DNA of 64,000 nt from Heterocephalus glaber. Its lineage: Eukaryota > Chordata > Mammalia > Rodentia > Bathyergidae. Shown piece by piece: positions 1 to 11,174 of the stretch. The position numbers and the translations under genes were made by a program. The notes below the pieces were generated by a model. It made no database searches, was not told the DNA's origin, and was given only the letters and a program-made list of their open reading frames with translations. Positions within the stretch are counted from its first letter, which is position 1, and every line of letters begins with the position of its first letter. The stretch spans positions 10,114,658 to 10,178,657 of the forward strand of contig NW_004624734.1 of the NCBI RefSeq assembly GCF_000247695.1, read 5' to 3'.

Positions 1-959
1 GTGTGTCCATCCATCCATCTATCCACCCAGTTCTCTATCCAGATTTCTGTATGATTTAATTCTATAGCTACATCTTTGAAAAATAGTTTAGGAGCTATGT
101 TTAATTATTTAATTATTTAATATTATTTAATCGACTGTTTTATTAAAAATTTTAACTTGAGAATGCTTATTTTCAACATGAATATATAGCATAAGAAACC
201 ATAAAGAGATAATTATATTTTAGATTTTTCTTTTTGCTAAAATAAATACAGACAGTATTTGAAGTAAAAGATCTATGAAGAAGGGAAATGACTTTCTACT
301 TTTTTTAATATTTGTTCCCAGTGTTCTTTAGATTCCAGTTTGAGAATTATGATCTGCCTCCTGAAGATACCCTCTACTAATGCTACAAGGGTATGTATGT
401 TTCAGACAAACATGGCCAATTAGGTATTTAGTTATTTTTAACCTAAAAAGACAGGCAGGTAGCAATACTGCATACATAGTTCTTGCATACTGAATGCCTC
501 CACTTCCATTTGTTCCTCTCCTTTTGCTAGGTCAGTGTCTAATATGTTGCAGTGCTATTGTTTATAATTGTTCCTCCTAGTCCTGGGCCGTGCTTACCAA
601 TCCATACTCCATGCTACTAACTAGGTGATCCTTATAAACACAGAATTCATTGTGTTGGTTCACTGCTTAATAATATTCGATAACTTCTCACTTCTTTTAG
701 AATAATGTGGCTTTAAAAAATTACTTCATTACTTACCAGACCACCTTTCTAATTTAGTCCGTGGCTGCTTGTCCCATCCCCCATGGCTCCTATGTACTTT
801 TAGAATCAGCATCATCATCCTTATAAAAACAATTGCTGTTTATTGAATATTTACATTATGGCTGACCTTGTGTTTAGAACTTTACATATATAATCTATTT
901 AATTTCACACTCTCCTTGCTTTTGCTTAGATTATTGCCTTTGCTTGTAATGCTTTTACT

Positions 960-1180
960 CTTGTCAGTGTGGTGAACTTCTTCTCATTCTTCAAGCTTCC
1001 TTTTAGATCTTTTTAAATGCTCATACTATCTGTAGCAACTACCTCCTGTGTCAGTTCCCATAACACTTGCCTGAGCTTTAAGTGTTAGCACTTACATTGT
1101 CTGGAAACCTCCCCAGTGAGACTATGAGCTTCAAGAAGTCCAGTTCTGTGTCTCATTCACTTCTGTATTCCTGGCTACCT
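960..1180 (+). mobile_element. L2-like LINE 3'-end fossil
   Basis: The stretch resembles the diverged 3' part of an L2 element, including the block reading 'gactatgagcttcaagaag...tctgtgtctcattcacttctgtattcc', which follows the familiar L2 tail pattern. It is old and degraded, so the edges are approximate. Confidence 0.4.
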
Positions 1181-1663
1181 TTCTGGGCTACATTATATGC
1201 GATGGTGCAACCATGTATATTGCAATAGCTTGTAATTACTAGTTAATATACCAACAACTTGTGTTACCTGTAACTGTTTACCTTCACTGTGCTTCCATAA
1301 ACTCACAGTTTATGATAGAAAGTTGCAAAGAGATTATTTGGCTCAAACTGCTCATTTACAGATAAGGAAATAGGCTCAGAGAAATGAAATGTCTTGGCCA
1401 AGGTAGTTTGTAGAAGATTTGAGACTTATACAAAGACCCTTTGAGTCCAAGTTCCTTCATTTTACTTTTGTACCTGTTGCCCCATCACCATGCTGGTTTG
1501 TTAGATATAAGAAGTTTCTGTGTAGTCTTGAATTCAGGTGGTTTTTTTTTTATCAATAAGGATGAATTATTTATCCATGTGAGACATATCCCCATCTCTA
1601 TTCATCTATTGTCAGTCTTTATACAGAGCAAAGAATACTGAATCAAACCTACTATTCAAAGAG

Positions 1664-1765
1664 TTTTTTTGTTTTGTTTTGTTTTTGTTTTGGTACTGGG
1701 GATTGAACTCTGGACCTTGTGCATGTGAGGCAGGTGCGGTGCCACTGAGCTAAATCCCCAGCCCC
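1664..1765 (-). mobile_element. ID-like tRNA-derived SINE
   Basis: Read on the - strand it starts GGGGCTGGGGATTTAGCTCA (a pol III A-box-like segment). It continues to a TTCAATCCCC B-box-like segment, and the A-rich tail appears as the T-rich GTTTT repeats at 1664-1700 on the + strand. It belongs to the main SINE family of this window. Confidence 0.85.
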
Positions 1766-2569
1766 ACACAGACATTTTTTTAATATTCTATATAGAAAGC
1801 ATCACATAGGTTTCTGTGGGGTACACAAGTGAAAATGAGTGAAAAGCATAATTTTTATTCTCAGGAGCAACTAACATGTAATGAATTCATTTTTTTCCAT
1901 TAATAAAGAAAAAAACTCAAAAATGCTCATATTCTTTGATTTAGTAATTTGTTTTTCTGAGAATCTATTCTAAGTAAGAAAATGAAAATTTCATGCAAAA
2001 ATATATTTATTGGGGTGTTATTCATAGTAAAATGTGACTTTTTTGGCCATTAAAATGGATGGATGATTACAAAGAAATAGCACTGGAAATTTCTTATTAT
2101 ATTATTATTAAAACAAAATGTGTTATTTGTATATACATTAGATTTCAGCCAAATAAACTGGTACACAATGAAGAAAGGAAATATATCAATATGTTATCTC
2201 TAGGGGAGAGATTATGCATGACTTTTATTTCCTCTTCAGTACTTTCCTACATATTCTTTGCACATTTTTATTGCTTTTATAATCCAGACCCTAAGGACTA
2301 TAGAAGTTGAAAAATAATGGAAGGCATGGCATGGGAGTCTTTTGGAGTCCGATTACATCTCTACAGAGAAATTATACCTCTGGAAAATTTCCCTGGGATT
2401 TGGGCTTGAATTCATTCCACAGTTGTATGGCCTTAGGCAAATTACTGGACTATTTACCTACCTCAGGTGCTGAAGGGATGCTAACTCTTCAGAGGATTGA
2501 TACAGAAGACTGTAGCTAACATGGATGGAGGGCTTATGTTGCCAAGTGCTGCTTATATCTTTATGTACT

Positions 2570-2860
2570 TTACATTATTTTCTTTAATTCTAAAAACAAT
2601 CCTAAGGAGACAGAAGCCATTATGTACTTCTTTTTACAGAGAAGAGAACTAAGTTTCAGAGAGATTAAGTCATTTATTTAATGTCACAGAAAGCTAGAAT
2701 TTGAAAACACTTGTATCGCAGATTCGACAGGTAGTATCATTAACTGTAATATATTGTGCTGTTTCCCAGGGTAATTGTAAGAAATTTAAATGAAATAAAG
2801 TGTTATGAAAGCATTAAACTCTGCTTAATACTTAGTAGATGCTCAGTAAATGTTTCTAAA
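2570..2860. mobile_element. MIR-like SINE fossil(s)
   Basis: There are MIR-type core phrases for a pair of fragments: 'ttttacagagaagagaactaag' with 'taatgtcacagaaagctaga' at 2632-2700, and 'cttagtagatgctcagtaaatg' near 2832. The pieces may be two differently oriented fossils, and edges are approximate. Confidence 0.45.
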
Positions 2861-2918
2861 TGACTTAAGAAAGCATATGGAATGAAACTGACCCTTTATG
2901 GGTAGGATTGAGATAGTG

Positions 2919-3380
2919 TGTTAGTCAGCTTTCTGTCACTGTGGCAAATGCCTGACATAAACAACTTAGAGGAGGAAAGATTTATTTTGACTTACAGTTT
3001 CAGAGGTTCCAGTTCATGGTTATCTAGTTCTATTGCTGTGGACCTACATTAGGGCAGAACATCAGGGCAGAAGCTTGTGGCAGAGCAAAGCAGCTTCCTC
3101 TCATGGCAGCCAGAAGCAGAGAGAGGCAGAGGGTGAGGGATCCAGGTATCAGATATAGTCCCCAATGTCATACCCCCCATGATCCATTCTTTTGTACTGG
3201 GCATCACCTCTTGTTTCCATCATCTCTCAATAATGCCATCAAATTATGTTCATCAATGGATTAATCCACTTGATGAAATTAAATCCTCATGATCCAGTCG
3301 TTTCCCCAAATACCCATCAGCTGGCAACCAAGCCTTTAGGACATGAGTTTTGTGGGACATGTCAAATTCAAACCATAATA
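2919..3380 (-). mobile_element. ERVL-MaLR-type solitary LTR
   Basis: On the - strand the element opens with a 'tatggtttgaa'-type start and runs to a 'gtgacagaaagctgactaaca'-type end. It has an AATAAA signal near its 3' part (about 2973-2985). This matches the MaLR (MT/ORR1/MLT-like) LTR pattern, with no internal region attached. A weak 5-bp flank similarity (gatag/gatgg) may be the decayed target duplication. It is antisense to UNC79. Confidence 0.65.
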
Positions 3381-3862
3381 GATGGACCAAACCAAATATC
3401 TACCTGGTAAATATTGGCAGGAGGCTGGATTTTTATCTAAACTAATAGTACTTGGATTCTTAAGAACAAGTGGTTCCTATTATTTAACTGGGAAGACAGG
3501 CTTCTGGAGGGTGTGTTTCTAGTGAACCAAAGATGCCCAAGTTTCTGAGAAATAGAAAAAACCCAATGCAAACCTCACAGGTTCTGCTTAGGGTGGAGAG
3601 GAGAATAGGATACTTGTAGTTAGATAGGTTTATATATTATGTCACATGGAAAAATGGATTTTTGAGCAATAAAATGATTAAATCATGCTCTTTAAGCCAT
3701 TGATTGAATATGCAGTTCTGTTTTTATTGGACAATAGCTACCTGGCAACAGATTTGAAATTTTTTAAAAAAAGGAATGTTTCCATTAGTTAAAGTGAATA
3801 AGACTTTAATACTTTTTAAAAGGAATAAATCAGCAATTTATTTGGCCCCGATCTCATTGCAG

Positions 3863-3973
3863 AGTTTGTTGGAACCATTCTCCAAACTGCTTAGCTTTGT
3901 AATTCAGAATGCTGTCTTCACTCTGGCCTACCTGGTGGAGTTGTGTGGCTTGTGTTACCGAGCTTTCACTAAG
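3863..3973 (+). CDS. UNC79: UNC79 coding exon (first of ten in window)
   Basis: This 111-nt, phase 0/0 exon encodes 37 residues starting SLLEPFSKLL and ending CYRAFTK. It has an acceptor ATTGCAG and a donor GTATGT. I recognise it as the C-terminal region of UNC79, the roughly 2,600-residue cytosolic subunit that pairs with UNC80 and regulates the NALCN sodium-leak channel in neurons. The residues form amphipathic helices, as expected for its HEAT/armadillo-like superhelix. The hydrophobic run SFVIQNAVFTLAYLVELCGL is best read as a buried helix and not a membrane span. Identification rests on the continuous reading frame through all ten exons and on recalled family sequence. Confidence 0.93.
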
Positions 3974-5255
3974 GTATGTTCCTGTGTGTATGTTCTCATG
4001 AAACTGAAAACCAACAGAAATATATTCTTTCTAATCAGTCCCAAATCTCTGTTATGTTAATTGTTTTAATATGGTTAATAATGAGTAATTCTGCTAAGGT
4101 CTAATACATATCATTGGAAGGAAACAGTTTACACATATATACATGAATTGTGTCTAAAATATATAGACTTGGAGATTTTACAGTTTAGAAGACAAGAGGT
4201 ATTTTGAACAGATTGAGTTAATGGTCTAATGGACCTCTTAAGGGCTTTTTCAAGTTTACCATCCCATGATTAGTGAGCAAGCCATCACTATGTATCATTT
4301 TCCATTCAAAATAGAAAAATGCTGGCTTGTCATTTGTAAAAGCCTTAATTCTCATTTGTTTGTCTCCCTAGTTCTGGGTTCTTGGCCTCTGAGATCAGAA
4401 TCTCATCTTTTGTCATCTTGCCTTAATCATGGCTCCTCTATTGAATTATCTTTAGTGCCCCTTTCCCTACAACTGAGAAAGTGGAAAAGTACTGCTTGCC
4501 CTTTAGATACAGCAGCTGTATTGGAATCCGTAGACAGTGTGACTAGAAAACCAAGAAGCAGGGCATATTAGGAGCATTTCTGTACTTAAGAACAATATGC
4601 ATATACCCTTCAATTTTCAAATTTCCCAAGTTTATTTTCAATGGAGTCTCTATTTCCGTTGTTCCCTCTTGAATATTCAGAATGCTCCTTTATTCATGTT
4701 TTTCACTTTTACAAGCCCTTTAATTTCCTTCATAAAGTAATTTTATAACAAGCCTTTTGTCCTAGTTAAAACTCCCTCATCTTCTTTTTTTCCAACTTGT
4801 GTCCATTCTGCTTGTTAAATATGCCATGATAATTTTTTCTTTGACCTTTCTAATTACAAACTATTTATTACCCTGCCTGAAGCAATGTATTTTCTATTAA
4901 GATAATCTTATTTCACATCCTTCTTGAAAAATAAGTTCTTCCTTTTTCACTTAAAAAAGTAACACAACACCAAATACAGTAAGAAGAATTTAATTTTTGT
5001 TAGCATTTTATTTAATTGTCTTTATGTTTGATTTGTTTAAATTTAATCTTGTTTTGGAGAAAGAATCACAATGAGTTTTTATGTGTTGGAAACTATAGGT
5101 ATTGATTACAGGAGATCTCTCAGGATTCTGAAGTGAAGATATTCATGGTTTCATTATAGATTGTCTTTTCATATTCCATTGTAATTTTAGTGGCCTCTCA
5201 TTTCCTATTGTCATCTACCCTTCCTTCATTTCTCCATTATAAAATGATTATTATT

Positions 5256-5348
5256 ATTTATTTTATTTTATTTTGGTATTGGGGATCAAACTCAGGACCT
5301 TGCACTTATGAGGCAGGCGGCGGCAACACTGAGCTAAATCCCCAGCCC
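5256..5348 (-). mobile_element. ID-like SINE with 15-bp target duplication
   Basis: On the - strand this runs GGGCTGGGGATTTAGCTCAG through the B-box-like segment into a tail of TAAAA units. AAAATGATTATTATT flanks it at 5241-5255 and 5349-5363, a perfect target-site duplication of the L1-mobilised type. Confidence 0.88.
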
Positions 5349-6189
5349 AAAATGATTATTATTTATGGAAAACTTCCATCCAGAATGTTCCCATCTTCCT
5401 CACAGATAATGAGAAACTATTAGAAATAGTTAATAAATAACTTTTTTGAGGCTTCTCCCTTCTATAATTAAAGAAAAGGCATAGAAAAGTAAGACCTTTG
5501 GAGGCTTCCTTTTTTGGAAGTCTGGATAATCTGAAAATTGTCTCAGTTAAAAAAGTAGAATTCGGGATGAAATAGTATAGACATGATTTTAAACATATAG
5601 CTGATTTTATAAGATGAAAAAGGCAAAAAAGAAGAGAAAATTGAGAACCAGAGCAGTAAGCATATAAGCATTCTGGGATGGAGAACTCCTTTGTCTTGCT
5701 AACTCAGTGGCTGAATTTTAAAGTCCACACAAGGAAAGAAGATGAAGTCTTGGGAATGTTCTAGGCAGGGAGTTGGAGCTGAGTCATCCTCAGCAGAAAA
5801 ATCAGAACCCTTGAAAGGGTACACATTTGGTGAAAGGGTGGTTTGGAAAGAATATATTTTTAATATGGGGATGAGAAGAAATGACATCTGTCTCAGCCTG
5901 GGAGCTGTAGAATAATTGTAGTCTTTCTTGAGAATTGGTAAACAGGCCTATCTTTGAAAAGTTTAGAGTTCGGATTTATAATACCTTCATGGTCTGGGAA
6001 CCTCCAACCTGAAAAGTTGAATAACACTGATGCTGAGCAAGTTATTGGTACTGAGCCTTGGAATGTCTCATAGAAGCAAGCCCAAACACAAGCCTCAAAC
6101 TTTTCTTGAGGAATATGTTTTCCACTGAGTTCTAACAATATTTTTGCAGTTAAAATCCTGATGAACATGAGCTTGAAATCTAAAATTAC

Positions 6190-6252
6190 CAGAAGGAAGA
6201 GGAAGAAGAAGAGGAAAAGGAAGAGGAGGAGGAGGAGGAAAAGGAGGAAAAT
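6190..6252 (+). repeat. Polypurine GGAAGA/GGAGGA tract
   Basis: An almost uninterrupted run of G and A (aagaggaagaagaagaggaa...gaggaggaggagg) about 60 bp long. It is a low-complexity tract with no coding meaning. Confidence 0.9.
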
Positions 6253-6439
6253 AACCCACTATGTACTAGATTAACAAAGTCAACAAACAGCAAGATTATT
6301 TTCCCCAAGAACTTCCCATATGAAAACTGAAATAGAGGCTACAAAAGATACATCAAATGATAAGCATATGATATAAAAAACACATGATGTAAAAAGCAGA
6401 GAAAGATATCTAGGCATTTAAAAAAATGGACCAGACTGG

Positions 6440-6514
6440 CTGGGGATTTAGCTCAGTGGTTCACCGCCTGCCTCACAAGCGCAAGGTCCTGAGTTTGATC
6501 CCCGGTACCAAAAA
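6440..6514 (+). mobile_element. ID-like SINE (upstream member of a pair)
   Basis: The copy starts GGCTGGGGATTTAGCTCAGT and has the B-box-like GTTTGATCCCCGGTACC followed by an A-run. A second copy is inserted immediately beyond its tail. Confidence 0.88.
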
Positions 6515-6527
6515 AAGAATACATGTA

Positions 6528-6615
6528 GGGACTGGGGATTTAGCTCAGTGGCGTCACACCTGCCTTGCAAACATAAGGTCCTAAGTTCAATCCCTAGTAC
6601 CAGGGCAGAAAAAAA
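6528..6615 (+). mobile_element. ID-like SINE inserted at the tail of the previous copy
   Basis: It begins GGGACTGGGGATTTAGCTCA and ends with a GTACCAGGGCAG-A(n) tail. AAGAATACATGTA is present at 6515-6527 and again at 6616-6628, a 13-bp perfect target-site duplication. This shows the element landed just beyond the A-tail of the older neighbour. Confidence 0.9.
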
Positions 6616-6639
6616 AAGAATACATGTAAATTTCTTAAG

Positions 6640-7500
6640 TGAATCTCATAAGGTTATAAATACATGTGTAAATTCCAAACAAGTAAAGAATAAAATGGAA
6701 ATATAAATTCAGTCAAGACAAAAAGAATTAGAGAAAGCTGTACAAAATGAATTACAGCTGTAATAAGATCAAATAAGATAAAAATAAGTTCCAAATAATC
6801 ATAATAAGTTCAATAATCATAATAAATATAAGAGTACTAGACTCATGTGTGATTGTCAGATTGGATTTAAAAATAGAGCTGCATGATATTTATAAAAGAC
6901 ACATCTAAAGGAACTGAGAAAGTTTGAAATAAAGATAAAGGATGAAAAAAGATACACCAAGAAAATACTAATGAAAGAAAGCTATAGTCAGTAAATTGAC
7001 TTTACATTGAAAAGCATGTCATAAAGAAAGTCACCACATATTGATAAAAGGAAAAATTTATCAAGAAAATGTGACAATTCTAAAACTCCATAGAGCTAAT
7101 AATATAGCCTCAAATATATTAAATAAAAATTAGGACTACAAAAATAAATTGGCAAATTCACAATCATACTGAGAGATTTGAGATTTATTCCAGTGACTGA
7201 TAGATCAAGCAGATGAAAAATGATTAAGTCTGTAGTAGATCTGAACAACACAATGATGTAAGAGTTTTGAATCCACCAATTTGAGAAGATACTTTAAAAA
7301 CATGGAACATTTTAAAATTCAGAGTAAATAACAGGCCACAAATTAAAACACACTATAAAGTTGGTTTCCATGAGACCAGATTCTCCAATCCCAATATAAT
7401 TAAATTGTAAATCCATAAGAAAACCATTATTGCATATAATGTTCAAAAGTGGCCTAAATAAGGGCTTGACATCTAGAGGGACACCATTCACATCTTCTAT
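6640..7500 (+). mobile_element. Old L1 fragment, sense, ORF2 endonuclease-side region
   Basis: The sequence follows the order of mammalian L1 ORF2 in its 5' half. Recognisable blocks include 'gacacatctaaaggaactga', 'ggatgaaaaaagatacacca', 'gagatttgagatttattcc', 'gatctgaacaacacaatgat' and 'catggaacattttaaaattc'. It is riddled with stops and indels, so it is a dead L1M-class relic. Confidence 0.7.
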
Positions 7501-7907
7501 ATACAAATTTTATTGAATATTGAGGCTGGTGTAGACATTTGGCTTCCAGTTAAGTTCTAGAGCATCTGAAAGAGGGTCCTCATACATAAAGCCACATCAG
7601 GTTGCAGCACCCTGCAAACCTGGGGAAGAGTATACATGAGCACATCACTGGTACACAACTATACCCTGTTGCAACTACATCCCAGCAGGTTTTGAGATTC
7701 TTCTCTTGACTTTCCCCTATTTACAAATGTATGAATCTTATCTCCTCATCAGAATCTGTCCAGTTACTTTATCTGCAAGGGTGGAGTGTTTGTAGAGTGT
7801 GTGAGGAGGCATTGAGGGTGTGTGTGAATGTGTGAGGGTGCATCATGTGCATACGTGCAGTCAGGGCTGTTGAATGCCAGAGCCCTAAAAACTGAGAGTT
7901 CTTCAAG

Positions 7908-7915
<8 letters not shown>

Positions 7916-7947
<32 letters not shown>
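7916..7947 (+). repeat. (GT)16 dinucleotide microsatellite
   Basis: Uninterrupted GT repeat of 32 bp. Confidence 0.97.
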
Positions 7948-7949
<2 letters not shown>

Positions 7950-8094
7950 TCTTTTTAGTTCATATGAATAGTGTTTGTAGTCTTCTACATTTGGAAATGA
8001 AAATATTCTTGTAAGTAATTCAAAGGTCAAAGTAATATAAGAAATTTTAGAAAAATATTTACAATAACCAAAAAATAATATCTTCAACAGCTGG

Positions 8095-8218
8095 ACATGG
8101 TGATGCATGCCTGTAATCCCATGAGGCTGAGACAGGAGGATTGTGTTTGGGGCTAGCCTGGGCTACATAGTGACTTCAAGAGCAACCTGGACTGCATAAT
8201 AAGATCCTATCTCAACAA
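8095..8218 (+). mobile_element. B1-like (7SL-derived) SINE
   Basis: It contains the B1/Alu-type phrases 'gctggacatggtgatgcatg', 'cctgtaatcccatgaggctg', 'agacaggaggattgtg' and 'agcctgggctacatagtga'. It is diverged and followed by an A-poor remnant (ctatctcaac). Confidence 0.8.
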
Positions 8219-8447
8219 TACTACCTTCCAAACTTTTACAGTTAAAGCAACAGAGATATTTAGATGAAAATCTATCATCTTAATACTTTTATTGGAAAAA
8301 AAGAAAAGGTAAATGAACCAAACAAATCAACTTAAGTCACAATAACAGGATAGCTGCAGAAATTTTAAGGAAAGAAATAATAACAATAAGTGCAGGAACT
8401 AGTTAAATTAAAAACATTAAATAGGGGAGCAGAACAACCAAAAGGTG

Positions 8448-8448
<1 letters not shown>

Positions 8449-8491
<43 letters not shown>

Positions 8492-8570
8492 TTCAGTGCT
8501 GGGGATCAAATTTAGAATCTCACTCATGCTAGGCAAGTGCTCTACAACTGAGCTGTGTCCCAAGTTCTCA
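8449..8570 (-). mobile_element. Older ID-type SINE with (ATT)n tail microsatellite
   Basis: The body at about 8492-8570 reads on - as 'gggacacagctcagttgtag...cctagcatgagtgag...tgatccccagcactga'. This resembles the general rodent ID consensus more than the GGTACC-ending family. The tail has expanded into an uninterrupted ATT array at about 8449-8491. Confidence 0.8.
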
Positions 8571-8706
8571 AAAGGTGACCCTCTGATTAGGCTAATAAAA
8601 CAGACAAAACTTTGGCAAGACTGACAAAGAATGCCAAACAAAAGGTACAGATAAAAAACATCAGCAATGAAAAAGGAAATGTAACTACAGGTGTATTAGA
8701 GATTTT

Positions 8707-8771
8707 TTTTCTTTTGGTACCGGTGATCGAACTCAGGTCCTTGCGAAACCACTGAGCTAAATCCCCAGCCT
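8707..8771 (-). mobile_element. Internally deleted ID-like SINE with 16-bp target duplication
   Basis: Perfect copies of GTGTATTAGAGATTTT flank it at 8691-8706 and 8772-8787. The body retains the A-box side (GGCTGGGGATTTAGCTCAGT) and the B-box side (GATCACCGGTACC). The central anticodon-arm segment is missing, leaving about 65 bp. Confidence 0.9.
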
Positions 8772-9769
8772 GTGTATTAGAGATTTTAAAATGACCAACT
8801 TTATAATAATAAACTTGAAATCTTTGACAACAGGACATTTTTCTAAAAAATTGTAATATGCAACAATCAGAGAAAAAAGAAAAAGAAGAAATCAGCTAGA
8901 CTTAAATGATTAAAAATGGAATCAAAGTAGTTAAAAACCTAACTACAAACACCATTGCAACTTTAGAGACAACTTCTATAAACATTTAGGAACAAACTGA
9001 TCTCTACTTTATATAAATTATTAGGATAGAAAAAGGAACACTATCCAACACACTTTATGAGGCCGATAGAATCCTGATACTCACCAGACAAGAGCAATGA
9101 AGAAAAGGAAAATTATAGGCCAATGTTTTTCATACATGAAAAAAATTCGGAATGAGTAATACCAAATCAGTGCATTAAAAATAGAGCCTCATGATCTAGT
9201 TGGGATTTTCATGAAGTGTAACAATGGTTTAAATATTAGAACATCTATTAATGTCACCATTAATGTCACCACATCGAAGGACCAAAACCAGTGTCATTAT
9301 TTCAGCAGATGCAAGAAAGGCACTCTTTATAATTCATCACTCATTTATCATAAATTATTGTCAAACTAGGAACAGAAAGGAATTTCCTTAACTTATAAAA
9401 GGAGATCTATCAGAAACCTCTAGCAAGCATTATGTATAAGGGTAAAATGCCAATAGTCTCCTTAGAATTGTAAATACAAGACTGCCATGTAACTCTTCTC
9501 TTTATTGTAGTGCTAGAGGCTCTGCTCAGTTCAGCGAGACAGGAAGAAATCAGCAGTAGAGGGACTGGGAAAAGAACGCAACTCTCATTTCTCATAGATG
9601 ATGTGATTACCAATGAACCAAAGAGAATCTGTAGACACCTTTTTAGTTTAGCAAGGATGCTTGATGCGAGCACATACCCCCAATCACCTATATTAATGTT
9701 TAGCTACAAAGTATCATAAAATGTACTTTGAAGATGCCATATATTGTAGCAACAAAAAATAAACTCAGA

Positions 9770-9851
9770 GGGCAGGGATTTAGCTCAGTGGTTCTGGCAC
9801 CTGCCTTGCAAGCACAAGGTCCTGAGTTCAGTCCCTGGTACCAAACAAACA
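9770..9851 (+). mobile_element. ID-like SINE with 13-bp target duplication
   Basis: AAATAAACTCAGA occurs at 9757-9769 and 9852-9864. The body has GGGATTTAGCTCAGTGGTTC and GAGTTCAGTCCCTGGTACC, then an AAACAAAC-type tail. Confidence 0.9.
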
Positions 9852-10130
9852 AAATAAACTCAGAATGTGCAAGAACATTATGGGAATAATCAGAACATTT
9901 TATTGAAGTAAATGGAGACAGATCTCATTTTCAAAGATAAGGACCCAGTACAATAAAGATAGCTAATTCTTTCAAAGTAATCTATGAATTTGAATAATTC
10001 CAGTAAAAATCCTGGACTTTCTCTTCTAATAATGGTGGGTTACATAATTTAAACCCATCCTCCCACAACATAAAAAAAGTTTTTAGAAAGTATGCAGAAT
10101 ATTTTCTTTAAATTTCTTTTTTTTTTTTCT

Positions 10131-11065
10131 AAAAGTAGGAAAAATTTATTGGGAGAAAGAAAGCTTCTGTCTAAGAGAGACAGAAGGGGGACCAGAAAGT
10201 GGGTTGCCCGCCCACCCCACTTTTCAAGGATGTTTTATACAGCAAAGCCATGTGGTGAGGCGGGTACAAAGTGGGACAAAACTATAAGACCCAATGGAAA
10301 TTCACAAGGTGGGCATGAGGTGGGGCAAAACCATGACCAAGCAATAAGATATAAGTACAGTCACCCACATAATATTGATTAAATGGGGGTCAAATGAGGG
10401 AGCAAGTCACATAGCAAGCATACAAGGATTTTCACTAAGGGTGGGTCAGGGATATTTCCCGGAAAGGCTGGGTTAAGACCTTGACCCCCTGCCCAGGTGA
10501 TTGACACCTGTTTAGGATATCAGTCACTGCTATTCATCCTACATGGATGTGGTAGTTTCTCTTCTTTTACAATGCTGGCCTTCAGTGACTGTGTCTTCAC
10601 TGTCCTCCATGTTGGCTCCTCGTGGGCTAGCCCTGTCTAACTGCCTACAAGATATCTAATTAACTTACCTATCTGCAATATTCCCCCCTCTGAAGAAGTA
10701 CCCCTAACTGCTGTGAAGGGGGGCACAGGGCGAAGACTGTTCTGGCTACTTTCAGCCAAAGAGGGTCGTAGTTGTGATCAGCAGTCAGAGTTACTCTACA
10801 GAGGATCTATCTAAAGGCCTTGATAGGTGCCACGCATTGTCATCTTGGTAGCTGTATAGCTTTAAGTCTGGAGGAGACAAAGCCAAAGAAACAGTTAAGA
10901 ATACATGGGCCAAATTATAAGGTCAGCAGGATTGCTGTGAATATAGCCAACAAGTGTTTCCCCTGGGAGGAACTAGTAATAGCCTCCCCCAACGAGGATA
11001 AGAAGGTCCAAGGGACTTAGAATCCAACATAGAAGTTGTGTTGTGTAGTTTAGCGTTATGAGCTG
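10131..11065 (-). mobile_element. ERV class I-like 3' end: env tail remnant plus LTR U3/R, retrocopied
   Basis: On - the left part (11065 to about 10690) conceptually translates to a degraded gammaretrovirus-type transmembrane Env tail. It keeps a recognisable FGPCILN-like stretch but is broken by several stop codons. A purine tract (GAGGGGGGAA, about 10680-10691) precedes a TG-starting U3 at about 10677. A TATAAA lies at 10233-10238 and an AATAAA at 10145-10150. The sequence stops about 15 nt after AATAAA and goes straight into poly(A), with no U5. This fits a copied viral RNA and not an integrated provirus. No intact viral gene is present. Confidence 0.75.
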
Positions 11066-11174
11066 AAAAAATAGGGAACACTTCACGAATTTGCATGTCA
11101 TTCTTGCACAGTGGCCATGGTAATCTTATCCATATCGTTCCAATTTTAGTATTATGTGCTGCCTAAGCAAGCAC
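11066..11174 (-). pseudogene. RNU6 pseudogene: U6 snRNA pseudogene (full-length, 5' part of the chimera)
   Basis: On - it begins GTGCTTGCTTAGGCAGCACA and continues ACTAAAATTGGAACGATA, then GACATGCAAATTCGTGAAGT, ending in a six-T run. This aligns end to end with the roughly 107-nt U6 snRNA, with scattered changes such as GCTTAGGC for GCTTCGGC and GATTACC for GATTAGC. No U6 promoter elements (TATA or PSE) are visible upstream at 11175-11240, so it should be silent. It is joined directly to ERV sequence at its 3' T-run. Confidence 0.92.

Larger units (their letters stand above)
1..3862 (+). other. UNC79: UNC79 intron (partial, 5' edge cut by window)
   Basis: This AT-rich stretch precedes the first recognisable UNC79 exon and ends in a good acceptor (ATCTCATTGCAG) before 3863. 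It opens with a short CCAT-type simple repeat (about 6-30). It also holds an L2-like fossil, an ID-type SINE, a MIR-like fossil and a MaLR-type LTR, listed separately. I found no convincing exon in it. Confidence 0.75.
8220..10108 (+). mobile_element. Old L1 fragment, sense, ORF2 reverse-transcriptase-side region (interrupted)
   Basis: L1 ORF2-type blocks appear in the canonical order. Examples are 'ggctaataaaacagacaaaa', 'ttggcaagactgacaaagaa', 'gatagaatcctgatactcac', 'atttcagcagatgcaagaaa' and 'catttctcatagatgatgtg'. The last corresponds to the region of the reverse-transcriptase active-site motif. ID SINEs interrupt it at 8492-8570, 8707-8771 and 9770-9851. It is dead, with many stops. The U6/ERV chimera inserted at its right end. 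Confidence 0.72.

Noticed and set aside
332..390. Possible additional UNC79 exon (AG before 332, GTATGT after 390)
   Set aside because: One frame is open and ends in phase 0, but the 19-residue translation is not recognisable as UNC79. The acceptor has a weak pyrimidine tract, and the other two frames stop.
6437..6514. tRNA gene (A and B boxes present)
   Set aside because: The sequence cannot fold as a full tRNA, occurs in many near-identical copies with A-tails and target duplications, and is a SINE.
7916..8494. Repeat arrays (GT)n and (ATT)n considered as CRISPR-like or regulatory arrays
   Set aside because: They are simple microsatellites without spacers, one of them being a SINE tail expansion.
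11066..11174. Functional U6 snRNA gene
   Set aside because: There is no PSE or TATA at the expected distance upstream. There are multiple substitutions in conserved regions, and it is fused directly to ERV sequence within one pair of target duplications.
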